Shown: piece by piece, positions 12,621 through 22,914 of the stretch
Position numbering within the stretch: the stretch's first letter is position 1
How the letters are laid out: each line of letters starts with the position of its first letter
Source: Stereum hirsutum FP-91666 SS1
Lineage: Eukaryota; Basidiomycota; Agaricomycetes; Russulales; Stereaceae
NCBI RefSeq assembly: GCF_000264905.1
Contig: NW_006763148.1
Coordinates: 1,085,575 to 1,149,574 of the forward strand
Direction of reading: 5' to 3'
Length of the DNA: 64,000 bases
The notes under the pieces: model-generated
Seen by the model: the letters and a program-made list of their open reading frames with translations, nothing else
The model's database searches: none
Told to the model about the DNA's origin: nothing
Program-made: the position numbers and the translations under genes

Positions 12621-14065
12621 ATGATCATGCCGCACTGGACTCTTTCGTTAACCTCGCTATTCGCTATCGGCTGTGCCGTCTTTCCCGCTCAAGTGTCTTC
12701 CCAAGTCGTACCCGCCTCATCCGCAGCCTCTCAGTTCTCACTCGGCTCAAGCACATCTCTTCCCTTCCCCACCGCCACACTCTCCAACAATGACGCCCAA
12801 ACCTTCCTGAACTCTGACTGGGGCCTATCCAAAGGACGGATTCAGAACGGAGCATCAGACCTCACGTTCGTCTCCGATCCTTTCCCGAACAACCCGGTTC
12901 CTACGTCTTCTACGGGAGGCGACACTACCAACACTTCGAGTCCGGTTCTGCAGGTCGATTATGCGAAGGGAAGCTTCTCGGACGATGACAGTGGAGGTGC
13001 GCAGATGTATGCGCTTTGGAACGCGAGTGGGGATGCGTGGGAGAGTATGATGGTTAGTTATGAGGTTGCGTTTGATGAGGGGTTTGATTGGGTGAAGGGG
13101 GGGAAGTTGCCGGGGTTGAGGGGGGGGAGTGCGAATGGGTGTTCGGGAGGTAGTCAGGCGGATGGGTCGGATTGTTTTAGTACGAGGATTATGTGGAGGA
13201 CGGATGGGGAGGGTGAAGGTGCGTCCATTTTATGGCCCCCACTTGTACTGGGTAGAGTGGATCGGTTTGTGCTTCATGCTGATCAGGGTGTGGCTGCGCG
13301 AAATTTACGCCACAGTGTATGCCTATATACCCAAACCGAACGATATTTGCGAGAATGCGAATGTTACGTGCAATGACGAGTTTGGTGCGAGTATCAGCCG
13401 GGGCGTATTCAGTTTTGCTGGTGGACAGTGAGTATCTGGACTCTTTATCTTGGTCAACATTGAACGCTCACTGCACTTCTTCACTAGATGGAATCGCGTC
13501 ACCCTACTCGTACGGATGAACAGCCCACTCAACACGACGAACGGGCAGATCGTTGTCTAGTCAGTTTTATGTGCTTGCTTCGTCGCTGGAAGTGTTTGTA
13601 GCTTACCAACCTCTATATGCAGTTACAACGACATCGAGGTAATCAATCAAGCCGATTTCCAGTTCCGCAATGACAGCTCCCTCACGCCTGGTGGCTTCTA
13701 TTTCTCGTGAGTGTACCCATTTGTCCCGTATGCTATATCACTCATTGATCGCTCATTCACTTCCATAGAACATTTTTTGGCGGTACGATTCCGCTACATT
13801 TCCTTTTTGGTGGAGTCTCCTCACTCACCTACGGTGACTTTTCCGTCGAACACAATCAGGCGATGATTCTTCTTGGGCCCCCTCGAGCGACGTACACTCT
13901 TACTTCCGCAATATACAAATGTGGGCAAGTACATCAGCATCAGACCTCGAAGGAGCTACCGTCAGCTCGACCGCTTCACGACTCATACCATTCGCAAGCT
14001 CCGGGAGCTGGATGCTATGGATAGCATGTCTATGTATCGCTGCGGCTATAGGTTTTCCTATGTGA
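12621..14065 (+). CDS. Secreted polysaccharide lyase, family 14-like (alginate/glucuronan lyase fold)
   Basis: Six exons (12621-13218, 13316-13427, 13488-13559, 13623-13706, 13769-13782, 13860-14065) give 361 aa. A signal peptide comes first (LTSLFAIGCAVFPAQVSSQ). The core reads like basidiomycete PL14 proteins: YEVAFDEGFDWVKGGKLPG, Cys-containing loops around GCSGGSQ, CFSTRIMWR, YAYIPKPNDIC, NRVTLLVRMN, and the end block GGFYFSTFFGG. Such enzymes cleave uronic-acid polymers by beta-elimination. The family call is from remembered motifs and moderate. The C-terminus has a Ser/Thr-rich linker and a hydrophobic helix (about 340-360), so the enzyme is probably membrane- or GPI-anchored. Exon five is only 14 nt. 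An alternative start is the Met at 12627. Confidence 0.75.
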
Positions 14066-15572
14066 ACATCGCTACGAACACGCAGAGTATTCTGGATCAA
14101 TATGGACTTGGATTGTTTGTACATCATTAGTAAGAGAACGAACACATCATTGTGAGACTCGTTCGTGTTGTGCTGGTCGATCTCCATGGGATTTTTGTAA
14201 TGGACTGGGACAGTTGCCTGGCACATATTATCGCTTTTGTATTCTATTTGAGCCCTCGCATGAATCAGTACTGACCCTAAAGTGTCTCGTCACTCCTCTG
14301 ATCGGAATTCCCCGGCGAACACTGTGCGTTTTTCTTCCAACTTTGTCCCTCCTCACTGCCTTATCTCTGCATTTCATTTACATACATAAGGATATCAATG
14401 GCACAGCTCACAGGCACTGTCCATAGAGAGTTGGTGTGGTCTTCACCCTCATCGCTGGCAGGAATTATTTCTGATGATCCTATTACACAATCCTTGAAGG
14501 CAGAAACTTAGGTAGTAGTACGATTCCGACTTTGACGTGTCGTTATGCTCTTAGACCTTGACGAATACTACTACCATCACCTTCGCTGGCAATACCGACC
14601 CTATGACCTCCGAACGTTGTGTACGCACACAATGGGGTTCAGATCGCTGATGCCACGTAGAATGCGCCCATAGCATTATGCACCTGATTCGGTTGTGCGA
14701 ATGATTGTCGTGAAGTCACTCGTTCAATATCACGACGTTGCATGTGTGTCTTTGTGAGGCAGATGGCAAGAACGCATGAAACGCTACTGTTCGCTGCGAT
14801 CTGGTCGCGTCCGGAATTGTGGTGACGGTTGACGGTGACGGTGAGTGGCGTAGTCTTCATCGTCAATAGGCCATCGCAACTAAATCTGCTTACATATCCC
14901 CAGCACGCAGCTGGAACGTTTACGCCTTTTGTTTACTTTCAATTCTAAAAACGTCGATTTTTGCGGCTGAGATATACCGGGATGCGAACAAAGGTCACGC
15001 AAGACCGGGGAGCGTACATCGTTCTCGCACGAAGTTGGCGGTTGAGTCGTTGTTTCTTTCAGTCTTGTAGAGACTTCATCATACCAAGAATCTTCCGCTG
15101 ATAAATTGACCGTAGAATGAGCCGTCGTAAGCAACCCAATCCATTGGTGGAGAGAACGCGGTGTACGTTTTCCTTATGCTTTGGGCCCATTTGGACTCGC
15201 TCACTTCCCTCTGAACAAGGCTTCGCTTCACATGTCTTTCTTGTACGCGGCGAATGCTCGCGTTCTATTTTGGTCAATTGATGCATTTCGCTCCCGACAC
15301 CACCAGTGGGCAGCACAGGCCGGTTATGACGATCAACGAACTACTCCACGACCATACCTGCATTGCATGTGCACCTCCTTACGTTCCGCAGTCCCCCACA
15401 ACGATGAATTGTTCGGTCTTACAGTAAGCTGCCATTGCGCCAGCGTCTACTCGGTGGTGAAGCATATATAAAAGAGTGAGTCGTTGGAGCGGTATCATTC
15501 ACCTCTGTCTCGGACATTCGACCAGCTATATTACTTGACCTCACTCCCTACTACCCTTGACACTCTTTGAAG
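14066..15572. other. Intergenic, no gene recognised
   Basis: About 1.5 kb with only short unconvincing frames on both strands. The right end contains the TATA element of the next gene. Confidence 0.5.
15465..15474 (+). promoter_or_regulatory. TATA box
   Basis: TATATAAAAG lies about 100 nt upstream of the start codon at 15573, a near-ideal TATA sequence and spacing. It suggests an inducible or strongly expressed gene. Confidence 0.6.
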
Positions 15573-16825
15573 ATGCAGTCCTTCTTCCTTCTCTCCCTCG
15601 CCCCTGCGGCAATGTTGGCTACTGGTGGTATGCATTATCAGCATTTTACAAAGGTTCTGGCCACTGACAATAGTCACCTACAGCTGCGGGGTTGGTTCCT
15701 CCTGTGGCAAGGCGTCAATTTGAGAGCACCTCCGCCAGCGTGGTATGTCCACCCACACTGTATATCGATTTTTTCTGCTTACATATCGTGGGTTTTACTT
15801 CATAGATCACTTCGATCTCCGCGTCTGCTTCAGGATCGGCGTCAAGCTCCTTCGCATCGGGTGCCTCGTCATCCGTAGCCACTGGTTCGGCGTCTTTCTC
15901 CATCAACGCCACCGCCACCGCCAGCTCTTCCTTCTTCTCCGTCACTCCCTCGTCTAGCTTCGCCGTTTCTGCCACAGAGACCTTTGCCAGCACGACCACC
16001 GTCACCGTGTCTCACTGCGCGACAGCATCTGCCACAGCATCTGGAAGTTCGTTCCCCTTCACGATGTCTTCCTTCGATCCCGTTCCGACTTCTCTTTTCC
16101 CTGACCCATGGGGCAACTGCAGCCCTGGTACTCCCAACCACCGCCCCCACGATTGTTGGCATCCCCATAACGGGACCGAGAGCGCTACGCTCTCTGTTTC
16201 TGCATCCACGTCAAAGGTCAGCTCGTTCAGCGTGCCCGGCCCCACCACCACCGCTGTGTCGAGCTTCTCCGGCTCTGCCTTCCCATCGAGCTCCGCTATC
16301 TCTTCCAGCATCATTATTTCCTCGGCTTCGTCGAATGGAAGTGTCAGTTCTTCTACCGGTTTGGCGTCGGCTTCATCCTCCGCTCCCAGTGTTAATGCCA
16401 CCTCGACTGCCACTGGAAGTATCTCTATCCCGGCCAATGCCACTGGTACCATCATCTCCACGTCAAGTGCCGCCGCTACTGCTACCTCTTCCTCCCCCTT
16501 CAACATCACCACTACCAACATTGTCACCGCCACGGGATCATCGTCTGCCATTGCATCTGGGACCCCCGGAGCAGTCAAGACGGTGACGGTCTATCTTTGC
16601 CCGACCGCGACCGCGAGCGCGTCGTCCAGCGCACTTCCATCCATCAGGCCGACCTCCTCGGCGTCGATCGTTACGTCTGTGCCTGTCGCTTCGTCGTCCA
16701 TTCTGGTCACGTCGAGTGTCAGCGCAGTTTCGGGGACGGCGACGAGCTCGTTCGTTTCTGCCAGTATTGGCAGTGTCACGGTGACCTCGTCTGCTGTGGC
16801 GTCCGCTTCTGCGAGCAGTTTGTAG
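15573..16825 (+). CDS. Secreted Ser/Thr-rich (mucin-like) cell-surface protein
   Basis: Exons 15573-15627, 15684-15742 and 15806-16825 give 377 aa. A signal peptide (MQSFFLLSLAPAAMLATG) is followed by VPPVARRQ, with a dibasic RR that could be a Kex2 site. The rest is dominated by Ser, Thr, Ala and Val, as expected for a heavily O-mannosylated wall or surface protein. One short island has a different composition: a Pro/Gly/His-containing segment with two Cys around DPWGNCSPG and HDCWHPHN. The C-termin­us lacks a clear GPI hydrophobic tail. No enzymatic domain was recognised. The opposite strand is also open because of the codon pattern, but that frame is not credible. Confidence 0.75.
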
Positions 16826-17251
16826 AGATGAGCAGTGAGCGCATAGGAAGATGTCAGATGGGACTCAGACGATAGGAGACGGTTGAGGACGGGGTGGATT
16901 TGAAGTCACTATTTATTATGGACTCTCTTTGGGAGATACCGGCTTGTGATTGTACCTTGCTCTTTTGACGTTGACGACATTTTCTTGAAGGATGTGCAGT
17001 GTATATCCATATTGTTGGTAATATTTTGCCTTTTGCTTTGTGTGAACCTCATAAAGTGGGGCCCATGTACATTCATTTACTGAGCGATTGATCTTCGCTA
17101 TTATTAACCAAGAGAGACTGCCTGCGTGGTGGTGTCGCGGATACATTATAAATAACAGATGCCACAGACCGGATGCACGATGGAAGCTCGACTGACAAAA
17201 TCTTTGTCTAGTCACATTACACACAGAGAAGCTGAGCATAACACACTTTCC
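16826..17251. other. 3' region between convergent genes
   Basis: 426 bp separates the stop codons of the Ser-rich gene and the Luz-like gene. It presumably holds both 3' UTRs. Nothing else was recognised. Confidence 0.5.
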
Positions 17252-18185
17252 CTACGCGCTAACGTTCAAGGCTTCGCGCTTCCCAGTCATGTACCCTGTA
17301 GAAGCACGAACAATGCTCATGACGATCTTCACCTCTTCCTCATCCCTTGGTGCATAAATCATGAGATACTGCTCCGTCGGTCCTCCGGGGAAGATGTTGG
17401 TTCCAGAAAGAGGGTGGCGTTCACCCCAACCGCGTTGAATTACTAAATGCGATACAAAATGAGAAGGTCAGCCATCGGTTCCGCGAATCAAGGAGAGAAA
17501 GGTCTTACCTGTCTTACAATCCTGCGGCGAAAGGGGAACATGAAGAGACCCGTCGCGAGCTTCGTGTATATGAGCAATCTCGCGTTGCTCGCGGTCGGCG
17601 ATGGAGTGAGGAGAAGGGATGGAGGGATGGATCATATAGGCGTCGACAACACCTTCGTGTATGGAAGGTGCAACCTTGATGATACTACTGTGAGTGGCGG
17701 CGTACTCCCAGAAAGCGGTCTTCAGAGCCTGGGTAAAGTGCAATTGTATTTAGCATGTTATATACTTGTGAAGGTTAGGACAAGAAACATACTTCGCAAG
17801 AGTTAGGGTCAGGGAACTGGCTTGTCTGTCTGTGTGGCGCGAAGTGCCACCCAGTCGTCGGTCTCTCTCCTTTCCTCTGAGGCAACTCTCCTTCAATCCA
17901 GACGGACTTGTCTGTGTCTATTTCATACATCTTGGTTCCCCGCGTATCTCTGCCGATAGGCTTCAACAAAGTGGAGAATAACCATCCGAAGACATTGTGA
18001 GGAATTCTGCTCTGGCCCAGCGAGAGGAAGGCCTGATAGTTGCCGTAGATGCGCGGGAGGAATGCAAGAATAATAATGGGGAGAGATGCGTATAGAATTC
18101 TACTTGGAGAATGATATGTGGGAGGTAGTGCTGGGAAGCGAGAAGACATCTGGGTCACTGCAGATGTGAAAGATAGGGTGATCAT
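17252..18185 (-). CDS. Fungal luciferase (Luz)-like protein, DUF5519/luciferase-domain family
   Basis: Exons 18185-17793, 17728-17509 and 17442-17252 give 267 aa. A hydrophobic segment (about 30-50, ILYASLPIIILAFLPRIYG) is followed by NYQAFLSLG. Later come IPHNVFGW, WIEGELPQRKGERPTT, REQREIAHIHEARDGSLHV, GWGERHPLSG, MIYAPRDEEE and STGYMT. These match in order the architecture I recall for Neonothopanus nambi luciferase, which oxidises 3-hydroxyhispidin with O2: an N-terminal membrane helix, YQTFLEVG, REIAHMHD, GWGQRHPLAG, YAPRNEEEA and IGYMT, also about 267 aa. Whether this paralog emits light or uses hispidin-type substrates is unknown. Non-luminous mushrooms also carry family members. It is divergent from an NmrA-type reductase. 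An alternative start is the Met at 18149. Confidence 0.88.
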
Positions 18186-18994
18186 GATGATGGTGTAGCG
18201 CTGTCGAAGAAGAGGTGGAGTATGTTTGTGTACCAGTGAGTTTGGCGTTCTCTATAACAATGACCAGTTTATAGCTGAGAGAACCACCTCACCTTCGGAA
18301 GTCCTCAATACTCAACGCTGAGTCATCGGCATCATATCGACATCGACGACACTGATCATGAAAGGCTGAGCCAAAAAGCGTCGCAAGTGCGGCACGGCAC
18401 ATCTGCGGGTCCGATCTTGAAGTCGACTAGCAAACTCCATAAGAGTCACAGGATCTTGCCCCGGAAAGTGATGTTGAGCGAGTCGAGGATTGACTTGGGA
18501 TTGACGGTGGCAGGACGAAAAGAGCCATGCTCTTGGTTCCGGCAAGGACACGCGAATCTCCGGCAAGCGTCGTCCCGACGGCAGACGTCTCATGCCGTCT
18601 CTGGCGGTCTTTGCTTCGAACTTTGATGGTGGCCTGAATTGTGCTGCACTGCGGTCGCCACATTGACAAAGCATACTCCTCGTTCCCTGTGCACCATCCG
18701 TCAGCCCTTGCTGTCCTCGACTGTCCATCCCTGCGATGTCTTCGACCGTCCAGCCCTAAGATGTCATCGGCTGTCCATCTCTGCGATGAGTAATGAGTCC
18801 TCGACCACCCATCTGCTAGAAATAATGGGCAGTTTTCGTATTGCTGAGCCTTATGCTCATCAACGTTTGAGTCGAACTCGCGAAATACACCATGCTGCGT
18901 TCAGCAAAGAGCTTATAAGGCTGACCGATTTCGTCGAGACTGACCATCCACAACAACATACTTATCACTCTCAAGCTCTAGCGCCAACCACACT
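18186..18994. promoter_or_regulatory. Divergent promoter region, Luz-like / NmrA reductase
   Basis: 809 bp between two divergent start codons. It contains a 25-nt tandem repeat (18718-18792) and a TATA-like TTATAAG near 18913. Short open frames on both strands look fortuitous. Confidence 0.5.
18718..18792. repeat. Three degenerate 25-nt tandem repeats in a divergent promoter
   Basis: Units at 18718-18742, 18743-18767 and 18768-18792 share the core CGRCYGTCCAKCYCTRMGATG, with about 70-80 percent identity. Further weak copies may flank them (about 18694-18717 and 18800-18820). The location between divergent genes suggests a binding-site array, but this is inference. Confidence 0.7.
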
Positions 18995-20132
18995 ATGTCT
19001 TCGACTTTCAAGACCTTTGCAGTGGCAGGAGTAGGGAATCTGGGTTCATTCATCGTGAAGGCGCTTCTCCAGAAGAAACAATCTGGCCTTCCTATCAGAG
19101 TTATTACTCTCAGCCGCTCAGTACGTATCCCGACCCTCAAATTATCCTATATCGCATATATTGACTGCTTTCATTGACATTATGTTAGACTTCCCCAGAT
19201 GCGAAATTCGAGAGCCTGATTTCTCAGGGTGCTGAGTTCAGGACCATCGCCTACGAATCGAAGTCATCTTTGGTCGACTCTCTCGCGGGAGTCAACGTCG
19301 TCATCTCTGCGCTTGGTTCCAGCCCCGGCGGTGGTATTGGTTTGCAAGGACAGCTCGCTGAAGCTGCAAAGGAAGCCGGCGTCAGACTTTTCGTCCCCTC
19401 CGAGTACGGTAGGCCTTCCGACTCCGAGAAGGATCCCAAGGCCCAGTTTCATGGGAAGCTGTACGTGGGTTCCCCTTGCTAACGACTAGTCTGTACCCTG
19501 ATCGTCGAGTCTCCATGATGGTTTTCTAGGAAGGCCCTCGGCTTGCCTTATACGTTGTTTTTCAATGGACCCTTCCCCGACTTTGTTTTCAGCCCGTGAG
19601 TAATTTCTCTCGTTCCATAGACTTGCTTTCGCTGACTCAGTTTTATTCTCTTATGATAATTAGATTCCTAGGCCTAGACATCAAGAATGGGTCTGTCAAA
19701 ATAAGCGGCGACGGAAACGTCCCTATCTCCTTCACCGCTCGCGAGGACATTGCGCGGTACATGGCACACGTTCTCACAAGCCTCCCCGCAGAGACACTTG
19801 AATGGCGTATTTTCCGTATTGAAGGCGATCGCCAGGTATGTTTCGTGTTTCTCTCCACCTACCAACTTCTTCTCTAATGTGATATTTCTTAGACTCTGAA
19901 TGATGTCGTCAAGGCCTACGAAGAGAAGACCGGGAAGAAGATCAATGTCTCCTATCAGCCCGTCAGCGAGTTGCAAGAGGCCATGAAAGCTAATCCCAAG
20001 GATTTCCTCACGATGGTGAAGTTAGCGTTTGCGCAAGGCCTTGGAGCAGTTGTAGGGGCTCCTGAAGAGCTCGCCAATGGGGAGTTCCCGGACTGGAACC
20101 CGAAGAAGGTCATCGATGTTTTGACGTCGTAA
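18995..20132 (+). CDS. NmrA-like / isoflavone-reductase-type NAD(P)-binding protein
   Basis: Exons 18995-19120, 19189-19460, 19530-19595, 19664-19835 and 19893-20132 give 291 aa. The N-terminal Rossmann motif is FAVAGVGNLGSFIVKALL (GxxGxxG type). It is followed by DSLAGVNVVISALGS and the family block AAKEAGVRLFVPSEYG, which is characteristic of atypical SDRs of the isoflavone reductase/NmrA group. The later FTAREDIARYMAHVL is also typical. Members are NADPH-dependent reductases of aromatic metabolites or redox sensors that bind NADP; the substrate here cannot be read. The divergent Luz-like neighbour makes joint regulation possible. All introns are GT-AG. Confidence 0.92.
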
Positions 20133-20403
20133 TTTGGACTCCAGACACCATGGTACGTTCGCGTGCCGTATTCACCTTGTATTCCATAACTTAATTTATT
20201 ACCCCAGTATACAGTAACATCGATTGTGGGATTTAATGAATTTTGGTGTCAGTATATGGAAAGGCGAGGAAGTTTAGAACGCGCGATTCAGCTATTTTTG
20301 TAAGGTTGAAGAGGAACATCAGGCTATAGAATGGAATATCAATAATGCACCTCCATGCCGTTCATTTCAAGCAAAGAGGAAGGAGCTGTATATCAGAAGG
20401 GAG
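20133..20403. other. 3' region between convergent genes
   Basis: 271 bp between the stops of the NmrA-type and beta-lactamase-like genes. AT-rich, presumably both terminators. Confidence 0.4.
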
Positions 20404-22349
20404 CTACTGTCTCCGCATCTTCAACTCCAACGAGGGAATGTGTAACGCCCGCCTGTTCCCTGATCCAGAGAAATGCAATACATTGACGGCAGCATTCTCA
20501 CGAGTGCCCCAAAGATCCTGTCCGTTCCAGTAGGGATAGCACGCCATGTGGCGAGCACCGTTGTAGCCAGGGATCCCGGTGTCCAGACTACAGTATATGT
20601 CATAGTAAGAGATGTAGTGTGCGTAGCAGAAAAACAGCGTCTCAAACTCACCGGAACTCATCTCGCCTACCAGAGGATCGCAACGCCAGACCCGAAGGTG
20701 AGCCAAATATTTGTAGGACGTTAACCCCCTGGAGGATAAGAGACTTCACCCATACGACGCCCCGTTCAACGACAATGGTTGCTGTACTGTTTGTGTCTCC
20801 AGAAACCCAATTTCCGCCGTACAGCTCAGAAGATACACCCGCGAGCGCTCCGTCAATGGCAGGCTGGAAAATCTCGAAAGCATCGTAGGCGAGTTTGGCT
20901 GCGTCGGGATAGTGTCCGGCGAGTAGTACAACAATCCCGTACGACGTTCCAGGGTGTATCGCCAGTGCAGCGTGATAGCCGGCCATGGCACCAACTAGAT
21001 CCATAGAGGGATATTGACCTTGAGAAAAGTAAAAACCCTTGAATGAAGAGAAAAGCTTACGTTTCCAGTAGATCTTTCGAGGTCGGCCATTTGAGTCATG
21101 TTGCTTGATAATCTCCCATGTCATCCCCATCTCTGTCCAATCATCCTCTTCAAAGGAGTGGACTGTCTGCAGCCATTTCCTCATCGAGTATTGGGTGATG
21201 AGGCTGTTCGGAGACAGAGGATTGAGGAACATTCTCGTCACGGCGATCATGTCCGAGAGAGAGGAAAACTGGCCGGCAGCAGGATTCATGGCGTCGAGGA
21301 AGTCTTGATCCTTTATGATACCATGTTAGCCAGGAGACAGAGAAGCGTACACGAGGCAGGACGTACTGCAACTTCGGGTGCTAACGAAGGGACCACAACA
21401 GAATCTTTATTGTCACCCGTAGCCAGAAAGTGCGTGTCGTTCATACTAAGCGGGGCCAGAACATCGCGATGTAAAAGCTCTGCAAATGTTGTTGGCTCTT
21501 TGGGCCCAAATGCTGCTCGATTTGCGGCAACGACAGTCATCCCAAGCAGAGCGGTACCAGTATTGGAATACGCGGGATGATACATAGGCAAAGAGGTGAG
21601 GCGATGTTTGGAAGTCGCAGCGTATACATCGTCATGGGTGGGGAAGGGGAGACCGTTGGTAGGCGGAGGACCGGCACCTGCGAGATCATGCGGCCAGTTG
21701 TGCACAGTACCTGGAGGCCAGTCTCGTCCAAGCCCGGACATGTGCGAAGCAAGGTGGAAGAGTGTTATGGGTGTTTGTTCCCGAGAAGTCTGGTCGTAAG
21801 AATCATCGAATCCGTCGAGGCGATAGTTGAACTTGGGGAGATATTTTGCGACGGGGTCATCCCTACCAAACGATCATAGACAAAGTTAGCACAGGCAATG
21901 ACTCTAACTCGGAACACCTACCAGGATAGCGCCTGCTTTTGTTCCAGAATAAGGGCCTCGAGGGTAGGAAAAACCTTGGCGACTGAAGCTATCCGATACG
22001 TGGAATGGCTCGTCGTCCTCGGTCCTGTACTCTCGTTCCCTCGTGTCGTGCCCCAATTGTTCTCGAACACTGCTCCCGCAGACGTTACCACTGCCACAGA
22101 AAGACTATCGATGTCGCTCTTGCTGAACCTCGCATCGAGCATGTTGTTCAGATCCTTGGAAGCTTTTCGCAGGAGGGTATGGTGGGCGGAAGGAGGGGTC
22201 TCGTCGAAGACATTAGGTAGAAATGGATGGCATTCCCATCGTGCGACATCACTTGGGCTGTTCGGGGACCAAAATCTGGAGTAATGTGAGCCTAAAAGCG
22301 CAGAGAGCAAACTGACAATAGAAATTTGGACGAAAGTGTTTGTGGTCAT
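20404..22349 (-). CDS. Serine beta-lactamase-like protein (class C/LovD-type fold)
   Basis: Exons 22349-21922, 21862-21367, 21310-21061, 21018-20652 and 20587-20404 give 574 aa. The N-terminus is hydrophobic (signal peptide or anchor). Catalytic motifs of the serine beta-lactamase/transpeptidase fold are present: the SxxK tetrad IASVAK (Ser about 122, Lys about 125) and YxN in HPAYSNTG (Tyr about 241). The middle reads AMAGYHAALAIHPGTSYGIVVL, and the C-terminal extension reads YPYWNGQDLWGTRENAAVN. Fungal members act as esterases, amidases or acyltransferases; LovD is an example in polyketide biosynthesis. The 42-nt third intron (21019-21060) is short and in frame, so it may be retained. Two acceptors end in AAG. 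The enzyme is probably secretory; the substrate is unknown. Confidence 0.88.
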
Positions 22350-22914
22350 AGTTCAGATATACGGTAGTATCGACGAGTAGGTTGAGAAAAAAAACGAGCT
22401 GGGAGGAAGAATCAGGCTTGGATAAGGGATGTTGATGGGGAATGGCGACAACGTTGCTTAACGAGCGCCTGCAGTCGCAGTAGGTGAACAGACCAGAGCC
22501 AGCCGAAGAAGGGTCTATTCAAGTTCACACGACCACAGGGACATGCATCTCCTTGATCACCGCCTATCATTGTGCAGCAGGCTTGAGAGCTTGAAGCTCG
22601 AGAATGGAACGCTGCAGTGGAAGCAAAATGGCAGGCGCTTGTGGACTCCGGGTATCATGGGAAACAAACCTTTTGCCGGTGGGCTTTCCGGCGAGTTCCT
22701 GCTCGAACGTCCATTTGTACTGTAGTGAGTCTTCGGCCCAGGGTGTAGGTCGTGAAGACATGTGGACATAATCTGAGATATTATGCACAACAAATACATG
22801 CTTGATAGTCGATATATCAAGACGTGGATATTTCGGATTCGAGCTAGTCACTTCTACTACAATATGAGTCTATCATGTCCTGTGGAGTGACTTTGCGGCA
22901 AGGCTAAACGCACC
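22350..22914. other. Intergenic, no gene recognised
   Basis: 565 bp between two genes on the minus strand. It must carry the beta-lactamase-like promoter and the 3' UTR of the Gfo/Idh paralog. Nothing specific was seen. Confidence 0.4.

Noticed and set aside
16012..16578. 188-codon minus-strand frame rich in Glu and Ala
   Set aside because: Antisense of the Ser/Thr-rich secreted protein. Repetitive Ser and Ala codons leave the reverse frame open.
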